Of a stretch of 37,844 nucleotides of DNA, positions 15,988-25,038 are shown piece after piece. The notes below the pieces were generated by a model that saw only the letters and a list, made by a program, of their open reading frames with translations, was not told where the DNA came from and made no database searches. How positions within the stretch are numbered: position 1 is the stretch's first letter; each line of letters starts with the position of its first letter. The position numbers and the translations under genes are program-made. The stretch lies in NCBI GenBank assembly GCA_029555415.1, contig JAKPSI010000127.1, forward strand, positions 1 to 37,844, written 5' to 3'. The stretch is from Bacteroidota bacterium (lineage in GTDB: Bacteria; Bacteroidota; Bacteroidia; Chitinophagales; Chitinophagaceae).

Positions 15988-16022
15988 ACTTCTAACTAAC
16001 GACTACTGACTAACGACTAACA
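15988..16022 (-). repeat. Heptad repeat block B (inverted, x5)
   Basis: The same heptad family occurs in opposite orientation: ACTTCTA, ACTAACG, ACTACTG, ACTAACG, ACTAACA. Together with block A it bounds a 112-bp segment as imperfect inverted repeats. The block ends 4 bp before the tRNA. Confidence 0.87.
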
Positions 16023-16026
16023 CTAC

Positions 16027-16098
16027 GGCCTCGTAGTACAATGGATAGTATAAGAGTTTCCGAAGCTCCAGATCCTGGTTCGATTCCAGGCGAGGCTA
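16027..16098 (+). tRNA. tRNA-Arg (anticodon CCG)
   Basis: A 72-base cloverleaf can be drawn. The acceptor GGCCTCG pairs with CGAGGCT (first pair G-U). The D stem is GTAC/GTAT with loop AATGGATA. The anticodon arm AGAGT/GCTCC has a loop TTCCGAA with CCG at its centre and one mismatch at the outer pair. The T arm is CCTGG/CCAGG with loop TTCGATT, and the discriminator is A. CCA is not encoded. CCG reads the arginine codon CGG. The gene lies between two pairs of opposed heptad repeat blocks. Confidence 0.93.
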
Positions 16099-16106
16099 CA
16101 AAGAAC

Positions 16107-16141
16107 AGTCAATAGTCATTAGTCTGTAGTCGTTAGTCAAT
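16107..16141 (+). repeat. Heptad repeat block C (AGTCNNT x5)
   Basis: Five contiguous units, AGTCAAT, AGTCATT, AGTCTGT, AGTCGTT, AGTCAAT, start 8 bp after the tRNA 3' end. Orientation is as in block A. Confidence 0.9.
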
Positions 16142-16165
16142 ACAGATCAATGAAGACTGAAAATA

Positions 16166-16200
16166 AAAATGGTCACAGGAAATATTTCAGTGACCATTTT
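16166..16200. terminator. Bidirectional terminator between tRNA-Arg and the RND operon
   Basis: AAAATGGTCAC (16166-16176) and GTGACCATTTT (16190-16200) form an 11-bp perfect stem with a 13-base loop. The plus strand continues CTTTTG, and the minus strand runs TTTTTATTTTC. It can end both the tRNA transcript and the leftward efflux operon. Confidence 0.85.
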
Positions 16201-16249
16201 CTTTTGCAAATCGGCGTTTCAAAAAATAATATTTTCTCCCACAGATACT

Positions 16250-16284
16250 GACTATCGACTACCGGCTAAAGACGAGAGACTACA
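16250..16284 (-). repeat. Heptad repeat block D (inverted, degenerate, x5)
   Basis: Units of period 7 read GACTATC, GACTACC, GGCTAAA, GACGAGA, GACTACA, the inverted form of the AGTC family with some decay. The block ends 2 bp before the stop codon of the outer-membrane factor gene and, with block C, bounds a 178-bp segment that holds the terminator. Confidence 0.75.
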
Positions 16285-16286
16285 TT

Positions 16287-17714
16287 CTACTTCCACCCAC
16301 CGCCCAGCGCCCTGTAAATATTCGTGACCGCTTTCAGCTGGTTCAGGCGGATCTCGTTCAGTTCCAGATTGGCATCAAGCGCGTCGCGCTGGGTCATCAG
16401 GACCTCAAAATAATCGGCACGGGCTGATTTGAAGAGATCGCCGGCGATATCGGTGGACTGTGACAAGGTCTTCACTTCTTTTTCTTTCAGCACAAAGGCT
16501 TTTTCCAGATTGCCGATGGCCGATTGTTGTGTCGTTACTTCCAGATATGCGTTCAGAATGGTTTTATCATAATTGTACAAAGCCTGCAGCTGCATGGCTG
16601 TCGCACTGCTGAACTCCGCCTTGATCGCGCTTTTGTTGATGAGCGGCCCGGCCAGATCTCCGGCCAGGGAGAAAAGCATGGACTCCGGAAACTTGACGAG
16701 ATAAGAAGGCTTGAAAGCATTCAACCCGATCGCGGAAGATATCTCCAGGGACGGATAAAACTCCGCTCTTGCTACTTTCACATCCAGCGCCGCAGCTTTC
16801 AATTCCAGTTCGGCTTGTTTGATATCCGGCCTGTTGGCCAATAATTGCGAAGGAATCCCCGTCATCACTTGTTTAGGCAACAGATCCAGGAATGCGGTCC
16901 TGTCCCTTTCAATGGGCTGCGGATATCGGCCCAGTAAAAAGTTGATCTCATTTTCCGTTTCTGTGATCTGTTGCAGGATGCCATACTCCCGTCCTTCGGA
17001 ATTCAACACTTCCGCTTCAAATTTTTTCACGGCCAGTTCGGTCACTCGCGCGGCATCTTTCTGCACTTTCATCACATCCAGTGCGTTTTTTTGTATGCCG
17101 ATCGTTTGCCGGATGATGGACAGCTGATTGTCCAGCGACAGCAATTCATAATAATCATTCGCGATCTCAGCGATAAGATTCGTGATCACGAAGTTCTTCC
17201 CCCCCACTGTTGCGAGATAACGTGTCACCGCTGCCTCTTTCGCATTGCCGAGCTTCTTCCAGATATCCGCTTCCCAATTGGCATATGCGCCCAAACGCAG
17301 GTCAGGCAGCCAGTCCGGAACACTATGTCCCGGTGTGATTTCCGTTGAAGCATCCCCCGCACCCTGACTGGTATATCGACCCACTTTCTCCACACCGGCC
17401 CCGCCACCTGCCAGTACGAACGGCAGCATCTTCCCCTGCCGCACACGGATATCATTACGCGCGATCCCGATCTCCTGCAATGTGATCAGCAATTCCTGGT
17501 TGTTCTTCAGGGCCGTATCGATCAGTTGTGTAAGATGCGGATCGGAAAAGAAATCACGCCAGGGTACCGTAACTGAATTGGTAGTATCCGCTGATCCTGC
17601 AAAAGTATCAGGTTGTTTTTGCAGCGGAGGGGTTTGCAGCATGGCCGGTATTTTACAACTGGCGATGAAGATCACCGCGATGATGATATAGCGATATTGA
17701 TTAGACAGGTTCAT
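16287..17714 (-). CDS. RND efflux outer-membrane factor, lipoprotein (OprM/NodT type)
   Basis: The 475-residue protein is the channel part of a tripartite exporter. A lipobox IASC places the lipidated cysteine at residue 20. The early PWRDFFSDPHLTQLIDTALKNNQ, shown here over its first 20 residues only as PWRDFFSDPHLTQLIDTAL, and the later LLANRPDIKQAELELKAA are hallmark motifs of the NodT/CusC/OprM family. Two internal repeats of long helices make the tunnel. The start codon overlaps the pump gene by 14 bp, showing translational coupling. The operon order is adaptor, pump, channel, and the bidirectional terminator stands about 90 bp after its stop codon. Confidence 0.94.
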   Translation of the reverse strand: MNLSNQYRYIIIAVIFIASCKIPAMLQTPPLQKQPDTFAGSADTTNSVTVPWRDFFSDPHLTQLIDTALKNNQELLITLQEIGIARNDIRVRQGKMLPFVLAGGGAGVEKVGRYTSQGAGDASTEITPGHSVPDWLPDLRLGAYANWEADIWKKLGNAKEAAVTRYLATVGGKNFVITNLIAEIANDYYELLSLDNQLSIIRQTIGIQKNALDVMKVQKDAARVTELAVKKFEAEVLNSEGREYGILQQITETENEINFLLGRYPQPIERDRTAFLDLLPKQVMTGIPSQLLANRPDIKQAELELKAAALDVKVARAEFYPSLEISSAIGLNAFKPSYLVKFPESMLFSLAGDLAGPLINKSAIKAEFSSATAMQLQALYNYDKTILNAYLEVTTQQSAIGNLEKAFVLKEKEVKTLSQSTDIAGDLFKSARADYFEVLMTQRDALDANLELNEIRLNQLKAVTNIYRALGGGWK

Positions 17715-20700
17715 TATTATTATCGAGTTGTTCAGTTAAAGGATTTTCCCATTGTTCATCCACGATCGGGAATTTCTCCGATTGTCTGGCGAACAGGTAA
17801 TAAAGTCCCGGGATCAGCAGTACGCCCAGGAAGGTTCCCAGGAACATACCACCTGCAGCAGCAGAACCAATGGTTCGGTTACCGATGGCACCGGGTCCGG
17901 TGGCAAATACCAGCGGGATCAGACCGGCGATGAAAGCGAGTGAGGTCATCAGAATGGGACGGAACCTTGATGCCGCGCCTTCAATTGCGGATCTCAATAC
18001 GGAATGGCCAGAGCTGTGTTTCTGTGCCGCGAATTCCACCATCAGTACCGCGTTCTTGCCCAGCAGACCGATCAGCATCACCATCGCTACCTGCGCGTAG
18101 ATATTATTCTCCAGCCCGGTCATCTTCAGTAACAGGAAAGCACCGAAGATCCCAGCGGGGAGTGAAAGTATCACGGGCAACGGCAGGAGGAAGCTTTCAT
18201 ACTGCGCAGCCAGCAATAAATAAACGAAGGTGAGGGAGATCAGGAAGATGATGATGGCCTGGTTACCCTGATCCACTTCATCTTTGGAGATACCCGCCCA
18301 GTCGATACCAAAACCACGGGGCAGTTTCTCCTTCGCTACTTCCATGATCGCTTTGATGGCCGTACCGCTGCTGTAGCCGGGTGCCGCGCCACCACTGATC
18401 TCGGATGAGTTGTACATATTGTGACGGGTGATCTCAGACAGACCGTACACCTTTTCGATCTTCATGAATGCGGAGAAAGGCACCATCTCGCCTTTATCAT
18501 TCTTCACATATAATTTCAGCACATCTTCCGGCAAGGCGCGGTATTCAGGAGAAGCCTGTACCATCACTTTATACTGCCGGTCGAATTTGATGAAGTTGGT
18601 TTCGTAATCACTGCCCACCAGTGTTGACAAAGTATTCATCGCGTTATCGATGGTCACCCCTTTCTGCTGCGCGATATCATTATCGATCTGCAGCATGTAT
18701 TGCGGGAAGCTGGCGCTGTAAAAACTGAAGACCGAACTGAGTTCTTTTCTTTTATTCAGTTCACGCACAAAATCATTGTTCACTTTTTCCATCAGGTTAT
18801 AATCACCGGTACCGGCTTTATCGAGCAATCGCAGCTCAAATCCGCCTGCGGCGCCATAACCCGGAACTGCGGGTGGCGGGAAAAACTCGATCGTGGCCCC
18901 CTGGATATCCTTCGCTTTATCTTCCAGTTCTTCAATGATCTCTTTGACGGAGTGTTTTCGTTCCGTCCAGTTCTTCAGGTTGATGAGACAGGTACCACTG
19001 TTGGCGCCTGTTCCTTCGGAAAGGATCTCGAAACCGGCCAGTGAGGAAACGGATTTCACATCTTCGATCTTCGAGGCCACTTTCTGCAATTGGGTCACCA
19101 CCGCATCGGTACGTTCCAGTGTAGAACCGGGAGGCGTCTGCACGATCGCGTAAAAAGTTCCCTGGTCTTCAGTGGGAATGAAACCCGAAGGCACCGTATC
19201 ACTCAACAACCAGGTGCCGGCACAGAATCCAACGAGCGCCAGTATGGTAACAGCACGGCGACTGACGAAGAGCCCCAGTATTTTTTTATACCGACCTGTA
19301 ACCTTGCCGAACCATTCATTGAATGCCATCAGCATTCTGGTCAGCGGATTCTTTTTTCGTTTCATGCCATGCGTATTCTTCAGGATCGCGGCACACAATG
19401 CAGGTGTGAGGGTCAATGCCACCAGGCCCGACAATACGATGGAAGTGGACATGGTGATGGAGAACTGCCTGTAGAAAATACCAACGGGCCCCGACATGAA
19501 AGCAACGGGAATGAACACGGCTGCCATCACGAGTGTGATCGCCACGATGGCACCACTGATCTCATGCATGGCGGCTTCAGTAGCTTTTACAGAAGAAAGA
19601 TTTTCCTGTTCCATTTTGGCATGTACCGCTTCCACCACAACGATCGCATTATCGACCACGATACCGATGGCCAGTACCAGCGCAAAAAGTGTGATCAGGT
19701 TGAAAGTGATGCCGAAGAATTGCATGAAAAGGAACGTACCTACCAGTGATACAGGAACAGCAATGGCCGGGATGAGCGTCGATCTCCAATCACCCAAAAA
19801 GATGAACACGACCAACCCCACCAGGATGAAGGCTTCCACAAGTGTGTGCAGTACTTTGTCGATGGAGGCATCCAGAAAGGTGGACACATCATAGCTGATC
19901 TCATAGTCCATCCCTTTCGGAAAACTGTTCGATCTGATCTCCTTCATGCGCTGTTTGATCCGTTCGATCACCTTGCTCGCATTACTGCCATAGGATTGCT
20001 TGATCATGATGGCTGCGGATGGTTTGCCATTCAGCTTGGAATAGATGTCATAGAAACTGCTGCCGAATTCCACCGTAGCCACATCTTTCACGCGGAGCAA
20101 TGCCCCGCCGGCATCTGCCCGGATCACGATATTCTCATAGCCTTCTTTGGTCGTATAGCGACCGGGATATTTAAGGACATACTCGAATGACTGCGATCTT
20201 TTACCGGAGGATTCACCGATCCGGCCGGGTGACGCTTCGAGACTTTGTTCATCGATCGCTTTCAGCACTTCATCGGCCGAAACCTTGTAAGCCAGCATTC
20301 GGTCGGGTTTCAGCCAGATCCGCATTGCGTATTCACGGTTACCGAGTACATCGGCAAAACCCACCCCATCAATACTCTTCAGTTCCGCCAGCAGGTTGAT
20401 GTCAGCGAAATTGTAAAGAAATTTCTCATCAACTGCTGAGTCGGTGCTGTAGAGGTTGACATACATCAGCATGTTCGATTCCTCACGGGATATCTTCACA
20501 CCTTCACGTACCACCACCGGCGGCAATTTGTTCACCACGGAAGCCACACGATTCTGGATGTTGACCGTTGCAATATTAGGGTCCACTCCGGAATTGAACA
20601 CGACCTGAATGGAAGCTTCCCCGTCGTTACCCGCATCAGACGCTATGTACTTCACACCGGGCGTACCATTGATAGCGCGCTCCAGCGGGATCACCACTGC

Positions 20701-20877
20701 CTTGACCATCAGCTCCCCATTGGCGCCGGGATAATCAGCTGTGATATTGACTTTAGGGGGAGAGATGGACGGAAACTGTGTTACCGGCAACTGTGTAAGT
20801 GCGATCACACCCAGCAGAGTGATGATCAGGGAGATCACGATCGAAAGGACCGGTCTGTGTATGAACTTGTTGAACAT
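17701..20877 (-). CDS. RND-family inner-membrane efflux pump (HAE1/AcrB type)
   Basis: The 1058-residue proton-driven pump exports hydrophobic or amphiphilic compounds. It begins MFNKFIHRPVLSIVISLIIT (TM1), followed by the porter domain opening QLPVTQFPSISPP. TM4 holds LAIGIVVDNAIVVVEAVHA with D409 in the position of AcrB D407, but N410 where AcrB has D408. TM10 has GLLGKNAVLMVEFA with the conserved lysine. Two large periplasmic loops and 12 helices fit the family length. The gene is 27 bp downstream of its adaptor. No TetR- or AraC-type regulator gene is seen nearby. Confidence 0.96.
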   Translation of the reverse strand: MFNKFIHRPVLSIVISLIITLLGVIALTQLPVTQFPSISPPKVNITADYPGANGELMVKAVVIPLERAINGTPGVKYIASDAGNDGEASIQVVFNSGVDPNIATVNIQNRVASVVNKLPPVVVREGVKISREESNMLMYVNLYSTDSAVDEKFLYNFADINLLAELKSIDGVGFADVLGNREYAMRIWLKPDRMLAYKVSADEVLKAIDEQSLEASPGRIGESSGKRSQSFEYVLKYPGRYTTKEGYENIVIRADAGGALLRVKDVATVEFGSSFYDIYSKLNGKPSAAIMIKQSYGSNASKVIERIKQRMKEIRSNSFPKGMDYEISYDVSTFLDASIDKVLHTLVEAFILVGLVVFIFLGDWRSTLIPAIAVPVSLVGTFLFMQFFGITFNLITLFALVLAIGIVVDNAIVVVEAVHAKMEQENLSSVKATEAAMHEISGAIVAITLVMAAVFIPVAFMSGPVGIFYRQFSITMSTSIVLSGLVALTLTPALCAAILKNTHGMKRKKNPLTRMLMAFNEWFGKVTGRYKKILGLFVSRRAVTILALVGFCAGTWLLSDTVPSGFIPTEDQGTFYAIVQTPPGSTLERTDAVVTQLQKVASKIEDVKSVSSLAGFEILSEGTGANSGTCLINLKNWTERKHSVKEIIEELEDKAKDIQGATIEFFPPPAVPGYGAAGGFELRLLDKAGTGDYNLMEKVNNDFVRELNKRKELSSVFSFYSASFPQYMLQIDNDIAQQKGVTIDNAMNTLSTLVGSDYETNFIKFDRQYKVMVQASPEYRALPEDVLKLYVKNDKGEMVPFSAFMKIEKVYGLSEITRHNMYNSSEISGGAAPGYSSGTAIKAIMEVAKEKLPRGFGIDWAGISKDEVDQGNQAIIIFLISLTFVYLLLAAQYESFLLPLPVILSLPAGIFGAFLLLKMTGLENNIYAQVAMVMLIGLLGKNAVLMVEFAAQKHSSGHSVLRSAIEGAASRFRPILMTSLAFIAGLIPLVFATGPGAIGNRTIGSAAAGGMFLGTFLGVLLIPGLYYLFARQSEKFPIVDEQWENPLTEQLDNNNEPV

Positions 20878-20904
20878 GTTGCTTCTTTTGCAGGATCGGG
20901 ATCG

Positions 20905-21987
20905 TTATTGTTTGATCAGCTGTAACCCACCCAGCACTTCTTTGGGGTCTTTGAATGTGTACTGGATCTTATCATCATCTTTCGCGTTCTGTACGCCCTC
21001 AAGCAGGATCTTATCCCCTTCGGCGAGTCCGCTGCTGACGACATAGATATCCGGCAATCGTTTACCGATCGTGATATTCCGGGTGGAAACGACATTATCC
21101 TTATTGACCACGAATACGAATACCTTATCCTGAATTTCGTAAGTGGCTTTTTGCGGAATGAGCAGCGCGTTGCTCACTGGAATGGTCATGCGCACTTTAC
21201 CGGTCTCGCCGTGTTTCAGCAACAGCTCAGGGTTGGGGAATTTGGCACGAAAAGCCAGGTTGCCTGTTTCATTATCGAATTCTCCTTCCATCGTTTCGAT
21301 CGCGCCCTTGAATTTATATTCCTGTCCATTGGCGAGGATAAGGCTCACAGTCTTGTTCTTATCGGATCCGGCGTTGGTTTTATAATCCAGGTATTCATTT
21401 TCCGAAACATTGAAATAGGTGTATACATTCTTATTATCAGAAAGTGTGGTCAGCAGGGACCCTTCATCGATCAGGCTGCCGGGTTTGAAACGGATCCGGT
21501 CGGTGATCCCGTCAAATGGAGCACGGATCTCGGTGAGCGAAAGATGCAGTTTAGCCAGTGATTCGTCCGCTTTGGCTTCATCCAGTTTGGCCTGTGCCAT
21601 GGCCAGTTCTGATTTGGAGACGATATTCTTATCGGCCAGCGTTTTCGTATTCGTCAGTTCCACTTCCGCTTCTTTGACCTGCGCCTGTGCTTTCAGTAAT
21701 TCGGCCTCGAACATTTTGGGCATGATCCGGAACAGCAGCTGACCGGCATGCACGAACTGCCCTTCATCCACATTGATACTTTCCAGATATCCCTTTTCCT
21801 GCGCACGAACTTCGATATTCCTTACAGACTGTATCTGGGAAACGTACTCTTTCGTAAAACTGGTATCCACTTTCAGTGGACTGGTGGCAACAAACTTGCC
21901 GGGCTCTTTTTGCTCCTCCTGTTTGGACTTGCAGGAAGTCTGGATGACGGTGGCACACAAGAGGAATGACCAAAATATCCTGTTCAT
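20905..21987 (-). CDS. RND periplasmic adaptor, lipoprotein
   Basis: This 360-residue membrane-fusion protein joins the RND pump to the outer-membrane factor. A lipobox QTSC puts the acylated cysteine at residue 19. The lipoyl halves are visible as VRAQEKGYLESINVDEGQFV (about 59-78) and IRAPFDGITDRIRFKPGSLI. A short coiled-coil hairpin between them (KAQAQVKEAEVELTNTKTLA) is shorter than in the HlyD-type adaptor at 4494-5852, which fits an AcrA-like length. It is the first gene of the operon. The 205 bp upstream, to the next terminator, show no gene and no clear promoter with both boxes. Confidence 0.94.
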   Translation of the reverse strand: MNRIFWSFLLCATVIQTSCKSKQEEQKEPGKFVATSPLKVDTSFTKEYVSQIQSVRNIEVRAQEKGYLESINVDEGQFVHAGQLLFRIMPKMFEAELLKAQAQVKEAEVELTNTKTLADKNIVSKSELAMAQAKLDEAKADESLAKLHLSLTEIRAPFDGITDRIRFKPGSLIDEGSLLTTLSDNKNVYTYFNVSENEYLDYKTNAGSDKNKTVSLILANGQEYKFKGAIETMEGEFDNETGNLAFRAKFPNPELLLKHGETGKVRMTIPVSNALLIPQKATYEIQDKVFVFVVNKDNVVSTRNITIGKRLPDIYVVSSGLAEGDKILLEGVQNAKDDDKIQYTFKDPKEVLGGLQLIKQ

Positions 21988-22193
21988 TCTGGAACGATGT
22001 TATGAGTAAAAAAATAATGGATGTGGATCACCGTAATGCTGCGATCACAGAAAGGTTAGGTCCACTTTCGGGACCCAAAGTAATAACACAGAATATTCAA
22101 TTCATTTTATAAGAGGGCGCATAACATCCGTTTAACAAACAGATATGTCACAACATAAAATTCAGTCCGGATCACGGATCGATCAGCATGAAC

Positions 22194-22223
22194 AAAAAAA
22201 GCCTGCCCCTTGCAGGACAGGCT
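22194..22223 (-). terminator. Rho-independent terminator of the mannan operon
   Basis: On the minus strand AGCCTG (22223-22218), a 12-base loop and CAGGCT (22205-22200) are followed by TTTTTTTG. It lies 22 bp beyond the GH2 stop codon and closes the whole leftward operon. Confidence 0.88.
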
Positions 22224-22244
22224 GTACTAACCCTTATTGTGACT

Positions 22245-25019
22245 TTACAAACCGATGGACCGCGCTTCCACATTCCATCCGGAGACGAGGATCTGCGTTT
22301 TGCCTTTCATGAGCGCGGTGGGTACCCTGACCGTAACGGTCCTGGACTCACCCGGAGCAAGACTGAAATAATTATCAGACCAGAAGCAAGGCATGATCTC
22401 TTCATCGCCCGACATCACCTGCGGGTTCAGGAAGAATGCCAGTTGTTTGGAAGGATTGCTGACCGTGATCGTATAACTGTTCTCCGTCCTGCTTTTCAGT
22501 GTATTGCTCAATTTCACCTGCACTTCCGTTCTCTTCATGGATGTCAGTGAAGTGTAATCATGTTTCGCCTGCAACCAGTAGGTATTGGAAGAGATCAAAC
22601 GGCCCTGTGCATCCTTCAGATGCAGCATGATGAAATTGACACCCTGCTGACCCTGCAATATGGATGACAACGACAATACTTCTTTCAGGTCACTCCCTTT
22701 CAATGAAACGGAGCCGGACTGGTGATTCATCAGCCTGCCATCGGCATTATAGACATCAGCTTCCACCTTCAGTCCGTTCTGTAGCGTATAGGAACGGTTG
22801 ATCACCGCCACCGCTGAGTCATCAAGATTGAATTGAATATGTACCGGCTCGCATGCACGTTGCATGAAATAATAACCTGCATTTGGTTCCAGGTACCAAT
22901 CATACACCTGCCACACCACACTGGGGAAAGCCGCATTCAGCTTCCAGAGCATCACCCCGCCATTGTCATTCAGTTTATGTCCTGCTGCTTCAAAGATGCC
23001 GCGATACCCATCCGCATTCACCAACTGCATCTTATCGCTGAAATCTTTCATGCTCACTGGCGCGCCATACCTTTCTTTCATTGCGTCGTAATACAATTCA
23101 TAGTGACCGTTACCAGTGCAGGCATCATGATAGCCCCACGTATTGTTCAGCGGATATGGCAGTTTGGGATCGGGCACCAGATTATTGATGATCTTGGGTA
23201 ATGAAGCGTAGGGCGGCTGAGAAGGTAATCCCGTCTCATCTTTGAATACCCAGTCCTTGCCATCATTCGCGCGTTTGAAATACTCCGCTGCATCCTGCCA
23301 GGAATAAGGTCCGCCACTGTACACACCAGCCGGCTTATTATCAGGCCAGGAGCCATTCCAGCCAGCAGGCTGTTTGGCATAACCGGAAGAACTGGGAATG
23401 AAGGGGCGTGTGCCATCCAGGCTCGCCACACCATCACGCATCGCATCATATAGTTCTTTACGGGCATGGCCTTCATTGCCGCCGGTCCATACCAGCAGAC
23501 TCGGATGATTGCGGATACGCAGGATCGTACTGATGATATTCCTTTTGAAGATGGTGCCGTCTTCCGGATAATCCGCAGAGCCTTTGAATTCACCATGCGT
23601 ATCACCGGTGACCCAGAAATCCTGCCATACCATCATACCATATTTATCGGCCGCGTTGTAGAAATCATCGGTCTCGCCCAATCCACCACCCCAGATACGT
23701 ACCAGATTCACATTCGCATTGCGGCAGAGCTGCAGCTCCATATCATAGCGCAGTGAATCACGGTTCAGCATCATATCCGGTACCCAGGCACCGCCAACAA
23801 GATGCACTCTTCTTCCATTCACGAAAAATTCGCGGCGCATCCATCCGTTCACATCTGTTGCAGAAGATGAAACGGTGCGGACGCCGAAAGTGAAAGTGAT
23901 CTCATCCGAAACTGTATTGCCTTCCGCATATTTTATACGGATACGATAGAGATCCGGACGGCCATAATTATTGGGCCACCACAAATGGGGTTTATTGAGG
24001 ACGAATTGTTTGATCTGATCAGCGGACAGTAAGATATCCTTCGTGCTGTTCGCAGCAACAGATACCGCTTGCTCTACCGTGAAACCTGCACCGGTAAAGG
24101 TTTCCGGCTGAATCGTGACCAGCAGCTTGCCACTGGAAGCGGCAGTGTGATGATTCGTGACAGCCAACTGCAGAGAAAGCTTCGCAATGGAAGTATCGGG
24201 TAAATTGGGAAGATCCGTGATGAGCCGCGGATGTTCGATTACTACTTTACCGGAAGTTCTTAAATATACCGGCTGCCAGATACCGATATTACGGTCGTGG
24301 ACTTCCGGGATCCAGTCCCAGCCAATGGATGAAAGCATGGTCACATTCTTTCCGATATCACCGGTCGGTCCGCCATTCAAAAAGAAATCACCGAGACCTT
24401 CAGTCTGTGGCGGTGCAGGCAAGCCGGGTTCATCCAGCTGATAGATCTTTACCGCCAGTACATTTTGTGTTCCGGCTTTGATGACATCCGATACATTCAG
24501 AAAATATTCCGCGAACATACCGGCCATTTGAGAAGAATCGGAGATCTGCGTGCCATTCAGCCACACATCCGCGCGGTAGTTGATCCCTTTGAAGACGAGT
24601 TGGAAGAATTTTCCTTTATCACCTGCGGGCACTTCAAAGGTGGTGCGGTACCAGTACGGTTTTTTCCAGGGATTGGGTTCACCGGGCAGGTGACTGTATT
24701 TTTCCAGGCCGAACTGATGATTGAAAGAATCCGAAGCATCCGGGATCAGCATATTGTTCATACCGGTGTAGGGATCGGGATAAACTTTATTGGCAACAAG
24801 CCCGGTCAGGACGGTAGACGGAACCGTAACCGGGAACCAGTAATCCTTGCTCTTGTAGGCAGTGGTGGAGATCGTTGCTCCGTTCTCTTTGATCACAGCG
24901 GATGACTGCAATCCGAATTGCCGTAGTTCCTGTTGCTTGACTGGCTGGGCCATGGCGGACTGGAACAGGCTGAGTGCGATTGCACCTGCAATGATCTTCT
25001 TCATCGGAATTTGTTTCAT
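22245..25019 (-). CDS. GH2 beta-mannosidase / exo-glucosaminidase-like hydrolase
   Basis: The protein (924 residues from the chosen ATG) has a signal peptide MKKIIAGAIALSLFQSAMAQ starting at residue 6. A jelly-roll domain follows (WKKPYWYRTTFEVP), then an Ig-like domain and a TIM barrel with FFVNGRRVHLVGGAW and LVRIWGGGLGETDDFYNAADKYG, quoted in part. The acid/base is probably E516 in VWTGGNEG, and the nucleophile may be E595 in VFKDETGLPS. C-terminal beta domains follow. I start it at 25019 because the longer frame would overlap the GH38 gene. In this operon the natural substrate would be the beta-1,4-mannose of the N-glycan core, but the subfamily also contains exo-beta-glucosaminidases, so the specificity is open. 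Confidence 0.85.
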   Translation of the reverse strand: MKQIPMKKIIAGAIALSLFQSAMAQPVKQQELRQFGLQSSAVIKENGATISTTAYKSKDYWFPVTVPSTVLTGLVANKVYPDPYTGMNNMLIPDASDSFNHQFGLEKYSHLPGEPNPWKKPYWYRTTFEVPAGDKGKFFQLVFKGINYRADVWLNGTQISDSSQMAGMFAEYFLNVSDVIKAGTQNVLAVKIYQLDEPGLPAPPQTEGLGDFFLNGGPTGDIGKNVTMLSSIGWDWIPEVHDRNIGIWQPVYLRTSGKVVIEHPRLITDLPNLPDTSIAKLSLQLAVTNHHTAASSGKLLVTIQPETFTGAGFTVEQAVSVAANSTKDILLSADQIKQFVLNKPHLWWPNNYGRPDLYRIRIKYAEGNTVSDEITFTFGVRTVSSSATDVNGWMRREFFVNGRRVHLVGGAWVPDMMLNRDSLRYDMELQLCRNANVNLVRIWGGGLGETDDFYNAADKYGMMVWQDFWVTGDTHGEFKGSADYPEDGTIFKRNIISTILRIRNHPSLLVWTGGNEGHARKELYDAMRDGVASLDGTRPFIPSSSGYAKQPAGWNGSWPDNKPAGVYSGGPYSWQDAAEYFKRANDGKDWVFKDETGLPSQPPYASLPKIINNLVPDPKLPYPLNNTWGYHDACTGNGHYELYYDAMKERYGAPVSMKDFSDKMQLVNADGYRGIFEAAGHKLNDNGGVMLWKLNAAFPSVVWQVYDWYLEPNAGYYFMQRACEPVHIQFNLDDSAVAVINRSYTLQNGLKVEADVYNADGRLMNHQSGSVSLKGSDLKEVLSLSSILQGQQGVNFIMLHLKDAQGRLISSNTYWLQAKHDYTSLTSMKRTEVQVKLSNTLKSRTENSYTITVSNPSKQLAFFLNPQVMSGDEEIMPCFWSDNYFSLAPGESRTVTVRVPTALMKGKTQILVSGWNVEARSIGL

Positions 25020-25038
25020 GTTATAATTTATATGTTCA

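Noticed and set aside
15911-16284. CRISPR array
   Set aside because: The repeat unit is only 7 bp with no spacers, and no cas gene is near.
19090-19749. 219-codon plus-strand ORF inside the RND pump gene
   Set aside because: Antisense shadow of a strongly conserved gene; similar long shadows occur opposite the GH27, permease and kinase-isomerase genes.
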